From JBDRCC01 sp043822065 [NCBI: archaeon] (GTDB lineage: Archaea; Undinarchaeota; CAZHTU01), in assembly GCA_043822065.1 (NCBI GenBank), contig JBDRCC010000020.1, positions 80,598-144,597 of the forward strand: a stretch of 64,000 nucleotides of DNA, given 5' to 3'. Positions 49,020-57,143 of the stretch are shown piece after piece. A program made the position numbers and the translations under genes. The notes beneath the pieces are model-generated. The model was not told where the DNA came from, ran no database searches, and saw nothing but the letters and a program-made list of their open reading frames with translations. Numbering within the stretch: the first letter of the stretch is position 1; every line of letters starts with the position of its first letter.

Positions 49020-49241
49020 TCAATCGTGCTCTTCGAACACCTTATTCTGGACTTCGTCGCTCTTCCTGAGGTACTCCACGAGCATCGCCACATGCTCCTT
49101 CTCCTCGTTCATGTTGTGGGTCAGGACTTTTTTCAACTCCTCATCATGGGTCGTGTCTATCCGCCCCTGGTACTTGTTTATCGCGTCCAGCTCTTCAATC
49201 AGTGACTGCCTTGCAAAATTCAAATCCATCGAACTTACCAT
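49020..49241 (-). CDS. EncFtn-like (encapsulated-ferritin family) protein
   Basis: The start at 49241 lies 1 base after the rubrerythrin stop, with GGAGG just upstream; the product has 73 residues (49229 is an alternative ATG). IEELDAINKYQGRIDTTHDE and NMNEEKEHVAMLVEYLRK match the two-helix encapsulated ferritin family, with the Glu of the first helix and the E-x2-H of the second as iron ligands. EncFtn proteins form decamers that oxidise iron and are usually packed in encapsulin shells. No encapsulin gene is in this window, and the C-terminus lacks an obvious cargo peptide. Confidence 0.8.
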   Translation of the reverse strand: MVSSMDLNFARQSLIEELDAINKYQGRIDTTHDEELKKVLTHNMNEEKEHVAMLVEYLRKSDEVQNKVFEEHD

Positions 49242-49242
49242 T

Positions 49243-49746
49243 TTAACCTCCAAAGACCATGAATTTCGAACCATCGGTGCCGCACAGCGGGCACCTGCCC
49301 GGCCTTGACTCGTGTGTATACCCACATACCGGGCATACATAAAACTCTTTCTGCCGGATGTCCCCTCCTGACTCAAATGTTTCTAGGGCTTTCCTGAAAA
49401 GGCCCTCATGTATCTTCTCAACCTCGTTTGCCCAGTTGAAGGTCTTCCAGGCATCGTCGTTTTTTTCCTCTTTTGCATTCTTCATGAATTCAGGGTACAT
49501 CTTCTGGTGCTCGTAGGCTTCACCCTCAATCGCCTTTTTGAGGTTCTCTTTTGTATCCTTAACACCGTTCATTATGCCAAGGTGGTTGTGCGCGTGCACA
49601 GTCTCCGCCTCGGCAATTGCCCGGAACATGTTAGCGATATTCTTTTTGCCGTCCTTCTCCGCCCTCTTTGCAAAGGCAAGATACGCCCTGTTTGCCTGGC
49701 TCTCGCCGGCGAAGGCGGCCTTCAAATTTTCATCAGTTTTCCCCAT
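49243..49746 (-). CDS. Rubrerythrin
   Basis: It reduces hydrogen peroxide with a di-iron centre. The protein has 167 residues. The ferritin-like domain has AFAGESQANRAYLAFA, EAETVHAHNH, GEAYEH and ANEVEKIHEGLF, supplying the Glu and His ligands. The C-terminal rubredoxin domain has Cys138, Cys141, Cys152 and Cys155. GGAGGGG lies 2 bases before the ATG, an unusually strong ribosome-binding site for this window. It is the first gene of the seven-gene operon running to 47180. Confidence 0.95.
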   Translation of the reverse strand: MGKTDENLKAAFAGESQANRAYLAFAKRAEKDGKKNIANMFRAIAEAETVHAHNHLGIMNGVKDTKENLKKAIEGEAYEHQKMYPEFMKNAKEEKNDDAWKTFNWANEVEKIHEGLFRKALETFESGGDIRQKEFYVCPVCGYTHESRPGRCPLCGTDGSKFMVFGG

Positions 49747-49787
49747 GTCCCCTCCAAAACCTTATAAGCAATACTAATTTTAGCTCA

Positions 49788-49813
49788 CTTATAACTATTC
49801 TGTTCTAGGAGGT
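49788..49813 (+). promoter_or_regulatory. TATA-like element and Shine-Dalgarno sequence of the reverse rubrerythrin gene
   Basis: CTTATAAC at 49788-49795 lies at -31 to -24 of ATG 49819. AGGAGGT at 49807-49813 is an ideal Shine-Dalgarno sequence 5 bases before that ATG. Both being present is uncommon here; if the transcript starts about 25 bases after the TATA element, the Shine-Dalgarno would be at its very 5' end. Confidence 0.45.
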
Positions 49814-49818
49814 ATATC

Positions 49819-50340
49819 ATGATGCAAGTGTTCCGGTGCAAGATATGCGGAGACCCATACATAGGCGAGGCGGCACCGACCCACTGCCCGTTCTGCGGCG
49901 CGCCAAAAAAATACATAATCCTTGCGAAGGACTACGTTGAACCGATTATAAAGAGTATGTCCGAGGCTTCACGGAAGAACCTCGAAGCGGCGGTAAAGCT
50001 CGAAGCGAGCAACTCCGCGTTCTATAAATGCGCCTCAACCAAGGCGCTGGCGAAGAAGGACCAAATCGGGTACGCAATGTTCAAGGCGCTTTCGAAAGTC
50101 GAAGCTGAGCATGCAATAACCCTGGCAAAGGCGCTCGGCGCCCCGCGCCCGGAAATGGGCGAGGAAAGCTGCTCTGCAGAGTTCCCAGAGAACGTTGCCA
50201 GCGCCAAGCAGAGGGAGGCGCGCGCAACCAAGCACTACGGCGAGTTCCTTGCCGCAGCCACTGAGCCAAGGCTGAAGGAAATCTTCGGTGCACTAATCGA
50301 GGTGGAGAAGACCCACGCGGAGTTGCTAAACTCAATATGA
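49819..50340 (+). CDS. Reverse-type rubrerythrin (N-terminal rubredoxin domain, ferritin-like domain)
   Basis: The protein has 173 residues. The rubredoxin knuckles are at the N-terminus (Cys7, Cys10, Cys23, Cys26), the reverse of classical rubrerythrin. The ferritin-like four-helix part contains AAVKLEASNSAFYKCA, LSKVEAEHAI, REARATKHYGEF and LIEVEKTHAELL, which carry the Glu/His iron ligands. It probably reduces peroxide. It is divergent from the rubrerythrin operon and overlaps the peptidase gene by 4 bases. Confidence 0.88.
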   Translation: MMQVFRCKICGDPYIGEAAPTHCPFCGAPKKYIILAKDYVEPIIKSMSEASRKNLEAAVKLEASNSAFYKCASTKALAKKDQIGYAMFKALSKVEAEHAITLAKALGAPRPEMGEESCSAEFPENVASAKQREARATKHYGEFLAAATEPRLKEIFGALIEVEKTHAELLNSI

Positions 50341-51326
50341 GCCAGATGCTAAAAAAGCTGCAGCGCCGGCTGGACGGGAACACACTGTTCCTGATAAACC
50401 TCCGCCAGAGGGACCCGAATTTAGTTTACCTCACCGGCCTCTCTGGTGCCTACGGCGGCTGCGCCCTTATGGCGACCGCAAGCCGTACCGTGTTTCTTGT
50501 CAACGAGATGGAATTCGGGCATGCCAAGTCCGAGCTCGCCATCCCTGTCAAGCAGGTCAAGGATGTCTTCGAATACTTGAAGAAAAACCGGGAGGGCAAT
50601 ATACTCGCAAACGAGAAATTTGTCCCGCATTCCACCTACTTAAAACTCCGCAAAGCAGGTCCTGTAAAAGACTGCTCTGACCAGCTCTTCAAGATGCGGA
50701 TGGTCAAGGAGAATGAAGAGATAGAAAAAATCCATGCCGCAAAGAAAATCGCACTCTCTGCGTACAACAAGCTGAACCTCCGCATGCCGGAAGCCGAAAT
50801 CGCCCGCGACTTCGCATACCTTATCTCTGACAGGGCAGAGCCCGCATTCGAGACGATATCCGCCGCGGACTCTAACTCGACAAAGCCGCACTATACTACC
50901 GGAAGAAAAAAGGCGAAACGCCTTTTGCTCTTCGACTTCGGCGCGAAGTACCAGAACTACTGCTCAGACCTGACGCGGATGAAGTTCTTCAAAAAGACGC
51001 CAGCCATGAAAAAGGTCGAGGAAGCCGTCCTCTCCGCAAGGGACGCAGCAATCGATGCTGCAAAACCGGGCGCTACGGCTGGCGATGTCGCGAAAGCTGC
51101 AAATTCTGGGATACGAAAGGCAGGGTTCGGAAAATACATCCTCCACAGCATAGGCCACGGCATCGGCGTCGAAGTGCACGAGGAGCCGTTCTTCGGCGAG
51201 AAGTCAAAGACCATACTTGAGCCAGGAATGGCATTCACAATTGAGCCGGGAATATACACAAAGACGTTCGGCGTCAGAATCGAGGACGACTACGTCCTCA
51301 CAAAAAACGGCTGCGGGCTAATATAG
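50337..51326 (+). CDS. Xaa-Pro aminopeptidase family protein (M24B)
   Basis: It removes an N-terminal residue before proline. The protein has 329 residues. The creatinase-like N-terminal domain is followed by the pita-bread fold with metal ligands: LLFDFGAKYQNYCSDLTR (two Asp), HSIGHGIGVEVHEEP (His) and AFTIEPGIYTK plus VRIEDDYVL (two Glu). ATGA overlap with the rubrerythrin-like gene couples the two. The end overlaps DUF371 by 9 bases. Confidence 0.9.
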   Translation: MSQMLKKLQRRLDGNTLFLINLRQRDPNLVYLTGLSGAYGGCALMATASRTVFLVNEMEFGHAKSELAIPVKQVKDVFEYLKKNREGNILANEKFVPHSTYLKLRKAGPVKDCSDQLFKMRMVKENEEIEKIHAAKKIALSAYNKLNLRMPEAEIARDFAYLISDRAEPAFETISAADSNSTKPHYTTGRKKAKRLLLFDFGAKYQNYCSDLTRMKFFKKTPAMKKVEEAVLSARDAAIDAAKPGATAGDVAKAANSGIRKAGFGKYILHSIGHGIGVEVHEEPFFGEKSKTILEPGMAFTIEPGIYTKTFGVRIEDDYVLTKNGCGLI

Positions 51327-51731
51327 TTCAAGGAAAACCTCTATCTGCTGGTTCTCGCCCTTCAGCTTTTCTTTAAACTCTTTGGAGAAATCCTTCGCTG
51401 CCTTGTCAGCGCGTATCGCAAGCGTCCTGTTTGAAGCAAAATCAGTTTTTCTCACCACCATCTCAGTTGGGTGGCTCAACTCCAAGTCCGGCGAGCCGCG
51501 TGCATCTACCACTTCCTCTAAGCCCCCTGCAACGAGCCTTACGGTCAGGTTGCGGCCTTTCCTCAGCATCTGCTTAAATGCAGGCGATAACTCATTCAGC
51601 CCCCTGTCAGCCCTTACTCCGACTATGCAGTCGCCGGTTTTGCTCAGCTCAGCGTCCTTGGTAATCTCTAAGGTCGTCGGATGGCTGGCAGAAATGTTTT
51701 TATGCCCAAAGCACACTATCTTCTCTATCAC
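51318..51731 (-). CDS. DUF371 family protein
   Basis: The GTG at 51731 gives IEKIVCFGHKNISASHPTT as N-terminus, and 137 residues. CFGHKNISASHPTTLEIT, CIVGVRADRGLNEL and LSHPTEMVVRKTDF are the repeated halves of DUF371, an archaeal family of two similar beta units, suggested to bind DNA but not characterised. A minus-strand TATAATTG lies at -30 to -23. The reading frame stays open further upstream, but that part is antisense to aspartate dehydrogenase. Start codons of the two genes are adjacent. Confidence 0.83.
   Translation of the reverse strand: MIEKIVCFGHKNISASHPTTLEITKDAELSKTGDCIVGVRADRGLNELSPAFKQMLRKGRNLTVRLVAGGLEEVVDARGSPDLELSHPTEMVVRKTDFASNRTLAIRADKAAKDFSKEFKEKLKGENQQIEVFLELY
51697..51704 (+). 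promoter_or_regulatory. Probable TATA element of the aspartate dehydrogenase gene
   Basis: TTTTTATG at -35 to -28 of ATG 51732. It lies inside the coding sequence of the divergent DUF371 gene. Confidence 0.4.
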
Positions 51732-52505
51732 ATGGCAAAGAAAATCAAACTTGCAATTATAGGTTGTGGTGCCATAGGCAAATACGTCTACGATTACGCC
51801 AGCAAACGCATGAAGGCCGAGTATGACGTTGTGCGTGTTCTTGACAAAAACGCGAGAGCCATTTTCGGGATAGGCAATATCACAGACGATTTCGATGAAT
51901 TTATGCGCGGTCTGGATGCGGACATTGTCTTGGAGTGCGCCAGCCATGCGGCAGTCCGCGACTATGCAGAACGGGTGCTCGAATCCGGCAAGGACCTGAT
52001 TGTGATGAGTACCGGGGCCTTCCTGCTGTACGATAGACTGCTCCAGAGGCTTGAGAAAATCGCAAAAGAAAAAAATATCAAGATTTACGTCCCTGCCGGG
52101 GCGTTTGGCGGCATAGATGCCCTTGCAGCGGCAGCTGTCGGCAAAATTAACAGGGTCAGGCTGGAAACGGAAAAGCCCAAAGGAAGCCTGAAGCCGGCAT
52201 CCGGCGGCAAACCGCACCAGCTTAAGAGTGCAACTGCCCTGGAAGCTGTCAGGGAGTACCCGCGCAACGTGAACATCGCCGCAACCATAGCCATTGCGGG
52301 GGCCGGAAAAGAGAGGAAATTTGTCAATGTGATCCCAAAAAATAACGGCATGAATACTCACCGCCTTGAGGTCGACGGCGAATTCGGGGATTTTGTATTC
52401 AGAATCAGCAGCAAGCCTTCGGAAAATGCCTCAACGTCTGCCATTGCGGCAATGAGCGCGGTTGCCTGCCTGAAAAAAATTGCTAGCCCCCTGCAGATAG
52501 GATAA
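51732..52505 (+). CDS. L-aspartate dehydrogenase (NadX-like)
   Basis: It oxidises aspartate to iminoaspartate, the precursor of quinolinate in NAD synthesis. The protein has 257 residues from ATG 51732 (MAKKIKLAIIGCGAIGKYV). The Rossmann motif GCGAIG is near 12-17. GAFGGIDALAAAAVG near 123-137, YPRNVNIAATIAIAG near 177-191 and the C-terminal SSKPSENASTSAIAAMSAVA fit the family. The end overlaps the convergent kinase gene by 23 bases. Confidence 0.88.
   Translation: MAKKIKLAIIGCGAIGKYVYDYASKRMKAEYDVVRVLDKNARAIFGIGNITDDFDEFMRGLDADIVLECASHAAVRDYAERVLESGKDLIVMSTGAFLLYDRLLQRLEKIAKEKNIKIYVPAGAFGGIDALAAAAVGKINRVRLETEKPKGSLKPASGGKPHQLKSATALEAVREYPRNVNIAATIAIAGAGKERKFVNVIPKNNGMNTHRLEVDGEFGDFVFRISSKPSENASTSAIAAMSAVACLKKIASPLQIG
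51754..51761 (-). promoter_or_regulatory. TATA box of the DUF371 gene
   Basis: On the minus strand this reads TATAATTG at -30 to -23 of the GTG start. It lies inside the aspartate dehydrogenase coding sequence. Confidence 0.45.
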
Positions 52506-53019
52506 GCTCGTCGAGTCCGTCAACATAATTCAAGTAATCTACAATGCCGTATCTTGCTTCATTTTTGCCGTCTATAACGTTTATTGCCTCCTGTATGCTG
52601 GCCTGCAAGCTTGTGGTGTTGTCAATTTCAGCGACCAGCTGGTTGTGTTCCAGCGCTTGCTGCAGGCAGTAGTCCAGGCATTCCGCCTCCGCATTCTCCC
52701 TGACTTTTTTGAAAGGGTAGTTTCTCGCGACAAGCCTTTTGACAAGCTCTCCCGGATGGCATCTTATCACGAAAACAATGTCTGCCGGAATAAGCTCTGC
52801 GTAATTCGAGACGAATATTACATCGCCCTTGTCCTTGAGCAGCTCCTTTAGCTTTTTTACATTCACTTCGAGGGTGTGCCTTTCCTCGTCCGGAGTTGTC
52901 AATCCCTTCTCCTTTGCAAAGCTCCCAAGGTCAATTAGCTCAAACTTCAGCCTCTCAGCCAGCCTTCTTGCAATGGTGTGCTTGCCAGTCCCAGGTGTCC
53001 CGGTTACAGAAATCCGCAT
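52483..53019 (-). CDS. Adenylate kinase 6 / Fap7-like nucleotide kinase
   Basis: The protein has 178 residues. The P-loop is GTPGTGKHT at 7-15, with His14 where the family normally has Ser or Thr. LIDLGSFAKEKGL, VIFVSNYAELIPADIVFVIR and RNYPFKKVRENAEAE fit the AK6/Fap7 family, which acts in small-subunit ribosome maturation and as an adenylate kinase. It begins on the base after pyrI ends, so it is in the pyrB-pyrI operon. Confidence 0.83.
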   Translation of the reverse strand: MRISVTGTPGTGKHTIARRLAERLKFELIDLGSFAKEKGLTTPDEERHTLEVNVKKLKELLKDKGDVIFVSNYAELIPADIVFVIRCHPGELVKRLVARNYPFKKVRENAEAECLDYCLQQALEHNQLVAEIDNTTSLQASIQEAINVIDGKNEARYGIVDYLNYVDGLDELILSAGG

Positions 53020-54404
<1,385 letters not shown>

Positions 54405-54449
54405 TTATATCGCAATTCTTAAGTACTGGCTCTTTTTATCTTTATCCAA

Positions 54450-55301
54450 ATGATACTATCCCTAAGCCACCAGGCGCTCTGGAACTTCTCGACCAGCACA
54501 TTCCTTAACGTCGCGAAGGACTACTTCCGCGGGGTCGAGCTCGTAGACGAGCCAAGGCTCTTCAGCTGGGAGCTTGAGGACAACCTCCAGCCGGTCAAGG
54601 AAAAGCTTTCGACCATGGACATGCGGGTCACGCTGCATGCCGCCTACCGCGACCTGAACATCTCTTCCACAATCCCTCCTGTCAGGTCCCTAAGCATCGA
54701 GCTCATCAACCGCTCGATAGACAAGGCAGCCGAGCTTAACGCCGAGGTCGTCACCGTGCATCCAGGCAAGATGTCCGGGCGCAAGATTGACAAGGCAGAC
54801 GCGGAGATGCTCCTTGTCGAGAGCCTCGACAAGATATGCAAGCACGCAGAGGAGCGGAATGTCAAGGTGGCGCTTGAAAACATGACGCCAGGTCCAAAGA
54901 AGCTCTGCCAGACGCCCGAGGACTTCCTCAACATACTCTCAAAGGTCAATTCCAGCGCACTCGGCATCTGCGTTGACTTTTCCCACGTCCACCTTATGAA
55001 ATACCGCCCTGACAAATTTGTCGAGCCGATAAAGAAGCACATAATTAACGTCCACCTGTCAGATTCCGCTGCGGACGAGGACCACCTCTACCTTGGCGGG
55101 GGCATGATTGACGTCGAGGAGATATTCGAGCTGCTCGGCGACATCGGATACACCCGCTCCTGCGTCCTTGAATTCTGGTTCCCGAAAGACCCGCTTGAGG
55201 GGCTCCTGAAATCCGCAAAGACTGTGCGCGAGGCTTTTGACAAGATAGAGCAGAAGCGGCTTGCCCCGCCAAAAAAAGCTAAGACTTCCTCGCGAAAGTG
55301 A
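54450..55301 (+). CDS. Xylose-isomerase-like TIM-barrel protein
   Basis: The protein has 283 residues. Family pattern of endonuclease IV and sugar isomerases: LHAAYRDLN near 59, AEVVTVHPGKMSG near 96, VKVALENMTPG near 136, LGICVDFSHVHLMKY near 170-184, INVHLSDSAADEDHLYLGGG near 196-215 and VLEFWF near 238. These supply His, Glu and Asp metal ligands. The substrate is unknown: AP endonuclease and sugar isomerase activities are both possible, although the DNA-binding loops of endonuclease IV are not evident. A Lys-rich tail ends the chain. Confidence 0.82.
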   Translation: MILSLSHQALWNFSTSTFLNVAKDYFRGVELVDEPRLFSWELEDNLQPVKEKLSTMDMRVTLHAAYRDLNISSTIPPVRSLSIELINRSIDKAAELNAEVVTVHPGKMSGRKIDKADAEMLLVESLDKICKHAEERNVKVALENMTPGPKKLCQTPEDFLNILSKVNSSALGICVDFSHVHLMKYRPDKFVEPIKKHIINVHLSDSAADEDHLYLGGGMIDVEEIFELLGDIGYTRSCVLEFWFPKDPLEGLLKSAKTVREAFDKIEQKRLAPPKKAKTSSRK

Positions 55302-56004
55302 GAAACGCAGTGTGCCCTATTCCCTGGGTCTTTGGCCTTGTTTTGTTGTCGCCTATTTCCCACTCACGCTCAATTATCTCCTTTGTCCTTATGTACCTGA
55401 AGCCGCCAAGCTTCTGGTAAACCCTCTGGACCTGCTCGATGACTGGCGAGTAGACAATCAAATATCCCCCTGGCTTCAGGCACTTCTTGGCAGTTTCAAC
55501 CGCCAGCTCAGGCGAGCCCATGTCAAGCACAAACACGTCGCACTTCTCCTTCACGCCCTGGCAGACGTCCTTGTTCCGCAGGACTGCATTCTTCGCTCCG
55601 GCAAGCCTAATATTCTTTTTTGCCACCTCAAAAAAGTCCGCTCTAATCTCATAGGAATAAACCTTCTTCGCTATGCCTGCAAGGAAAATGCAGAGCGCCC
55701 CAGAGCCAGTCCCGGCTTCGATGACAACGTCTTTTTTGCTCAGGCCAGTGTACGCGGCTATAATCCCCGAATCCTTCAGGGTGATAATCTGCGGCATCCG
55801 CCTTATCTTCCTGAGCATGTCAGGGAGCCGCGGCTCAAGGCAGAAGAACTCCACCCCCATATGGCTCTTCACCGTTATGCCGTACTTTTTTCCTATTAAC
55901 GCGCCGAGGTCTATCTCGCCGTGCTGGGTGCTGAACTTCTTTTTTTCCACCCTGACCACGTAGCTCCGCGGCCCGGAAAGGAGGACCCAGTCGCCGGATT
56001 TCAT
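55279..56004 (-). CDS. tRNA (adenine-N1)-methyltransferase TrmI
   Basis: The protein has 241 residues. The N-terminal beta domain has KKFSTQHGEIDLGALIGKKYG. The SAM-binding motif VIEAGTGSGALCIFLAG is at 94-110, then VFVLDMGSPE. This matches archaeal TrmI, which methylates A57 and A58 in the T loop of tRNA. The end overlaps the convergent TIM-barrel gene by 23 bases. It overlaps the small membrane protein gene upstream by 4 bases. Confidence 0.9.
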   Translation of the reverse strand: MKSGDWVLLSGPRSYVVRVEKKKFSTQHGEIDLGALIGKKYGITVKSHMGVEFFCLEPRLPDMLRKIRRMPQIITLKDSGIIAAYTGLSKKDVVIEAGTGSGALCIFLAGIAKKVYSYEIRADFFEVAKKNIRLAGAKNAVLRNKDVCQGVKEKCDVFVLDMGSPELAVETAKKCLKPGGYLIVYSPVIEQVQRVYQKLGGFRYIRTKEIIEREWEIGDNKTRPKTQGIGHTAFLTFARKS

Positions 56005-56243
56005 GCGGCACCCCGCATCAGCATGGGCAGAAGGAACACAACCAGGAATATTGCAAACGCCGCTACCGTAATCATTCTTAGCATGCGCGGGTCGTTCCCG
56101 AACCCGAACGGTATCGGGCCGATAAAGCCGGCAACTGCGACCTTCGATTCGCCGCTTGCCGCCCCTGAAACGCTTCCTGCGATTACCAGCAGTATTCCTA
56201 TGAATACTGTTATAAATCCGATTGTAATTAGGTACTCACTCAT
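56001..56243 (-). CDS. DUF131 / TIGR00304 family small membrane protein
   Basis: The protein has 80 residues, two membrane helices (about 5-27 and 58-76) joined by a loop with SKVAVAGFIGPIPFGFGND, the family hallmark. It is known only in archaea; function not established. It overlaps trmI by 4 bases and is divergent from secF. Confidence 0.83.
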   Translation of the reverse strand: MSEYLITIGFITVFIGILLVIAGSVSGAASGESKVAVAGFIGPIPFGFGNDPRMLRMITVAAFAIFLVVFLLPMLMRGAA

Positions 56244-56279
56244 AAATAACCTAAAGAAGAGTTTTTTAAATTGGTTGCG

Positions 56280-57143
56280 ATGGACGTCCTTAACGTAAAA
56301 GAGCAGACCTACAGAAAATTGTTCATAATCCCACTTCTCCTGCTGTCTTTTTCACTGATTGTTTTGGCAAACGCCTACCTGCACGGGGACATCCTTGAGC
56401 GCGACATTGACCTTAAGGGCGGGGTCCAGATATCCATGGCATATTCAACGCCAGTTGACGCCTATTCGTTTGAGCGCCAGCTTACTGAAAAGGGCATACC
56501 TGACGTCCGCGTGAGGACTACGAGCGACTTTTCTGGCGAGCAGACCGGGCTCCAGATAGAGGCGGGAGTAGACAACCCGGACGAGTTTGAGTCCGCTGTA
56601 GAATCCATCATAGGCATGGAGCTGACCGACGAGAACCGCTCAATAACCAACTTCGGCTCAACCCTTGCCGAGTCCTTCTGGAAGCAGGCAAGAAAAGCAA
56701 TCCTCTGGGCCGTTTTCCTTATGTGCACAATAATCGTCATCGCCTTCAGGAAGCCAGTGCTCTTTGGGGCAATACTCCTCAACGTATTCGCTGACATAGT
56801 CACAACTTTGGCATTCATGAACCTCTTTAGCATCCAGCTCTCCCTTGCTTCAATCGCCGCCCTCCTGATGATACTCGGAACCGGCGTCGACAGCAACATA
56901 CTCCTTAGCACCCGCGCCTACCGCCAGCGCGGGGGGGAGATGGTTTCAAGGATCAACGAGGCGCTCCTTACCGGGCTTGTGATGTCAGCCGCCATCCTGC
57001 TCGTGCTGCTCTCAATCCTATTTTTTGCAAGGGCCCCTGCCCTGACCACAATAACCTCAGTCCTCTTCATTGGGATGTCTGTTGACACCCTATACACATG
57101 GATTATGAACGTCAACATACTCTTGAGGTGGGGCAAAAAATGA
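56280..57143 (+). CDS. secF: Protein-export membrane protein SecF
   Basis: It forms, with SecD, an RND-like accessory to the Sec translocon. From ATG 56280 it has 287 residues (an in-frame TTG at 56271 would add three). There are six membrane helices: one at the N-terminus, then a periplasmic-side domain with DLKGGVQISM, then five with LMILGTGVDSNILLSTRAYR near 204-223. The charged residue pattern in these helices is conserved in SecF. Its TGA overlaps the secD ATG by 4 bases. Confidence 0.93.
   Translation: MDVLNVKEQTYRKLFIIPLLLLSFSLIVLANAYLHGDILERDIDLKGGVQISMAYSTPVDAYSFERQLTEKGIPDVRVRTTSDFSGEQTGLQIEAGVDNPDEFESAVESIIGMELTDENRSITNFGSTLAESFWKQARKAILWAVFLMCTIIVIAFRKPVLFGAILLNVFADIVTTLAFMNLFSIQLSLASIAALLMILGTGVDSNILLSTRAYRQRGGEMVSRINEALLTGLVMSAAILLVLLSILFFARAPALTTITSVLFIGMSVDTLYTWIMNVNILLRWGKK

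Noticed and set aside
51732-52361. N-terminal extension of the DUF371 frame up to 52361 on the minus strand
   Set aside because: The extension is antisense to aspartate dehydrogenase and shows no DUF371 similarity; the TATA box at 51754-51761 and GTG 51731 give a natural start.
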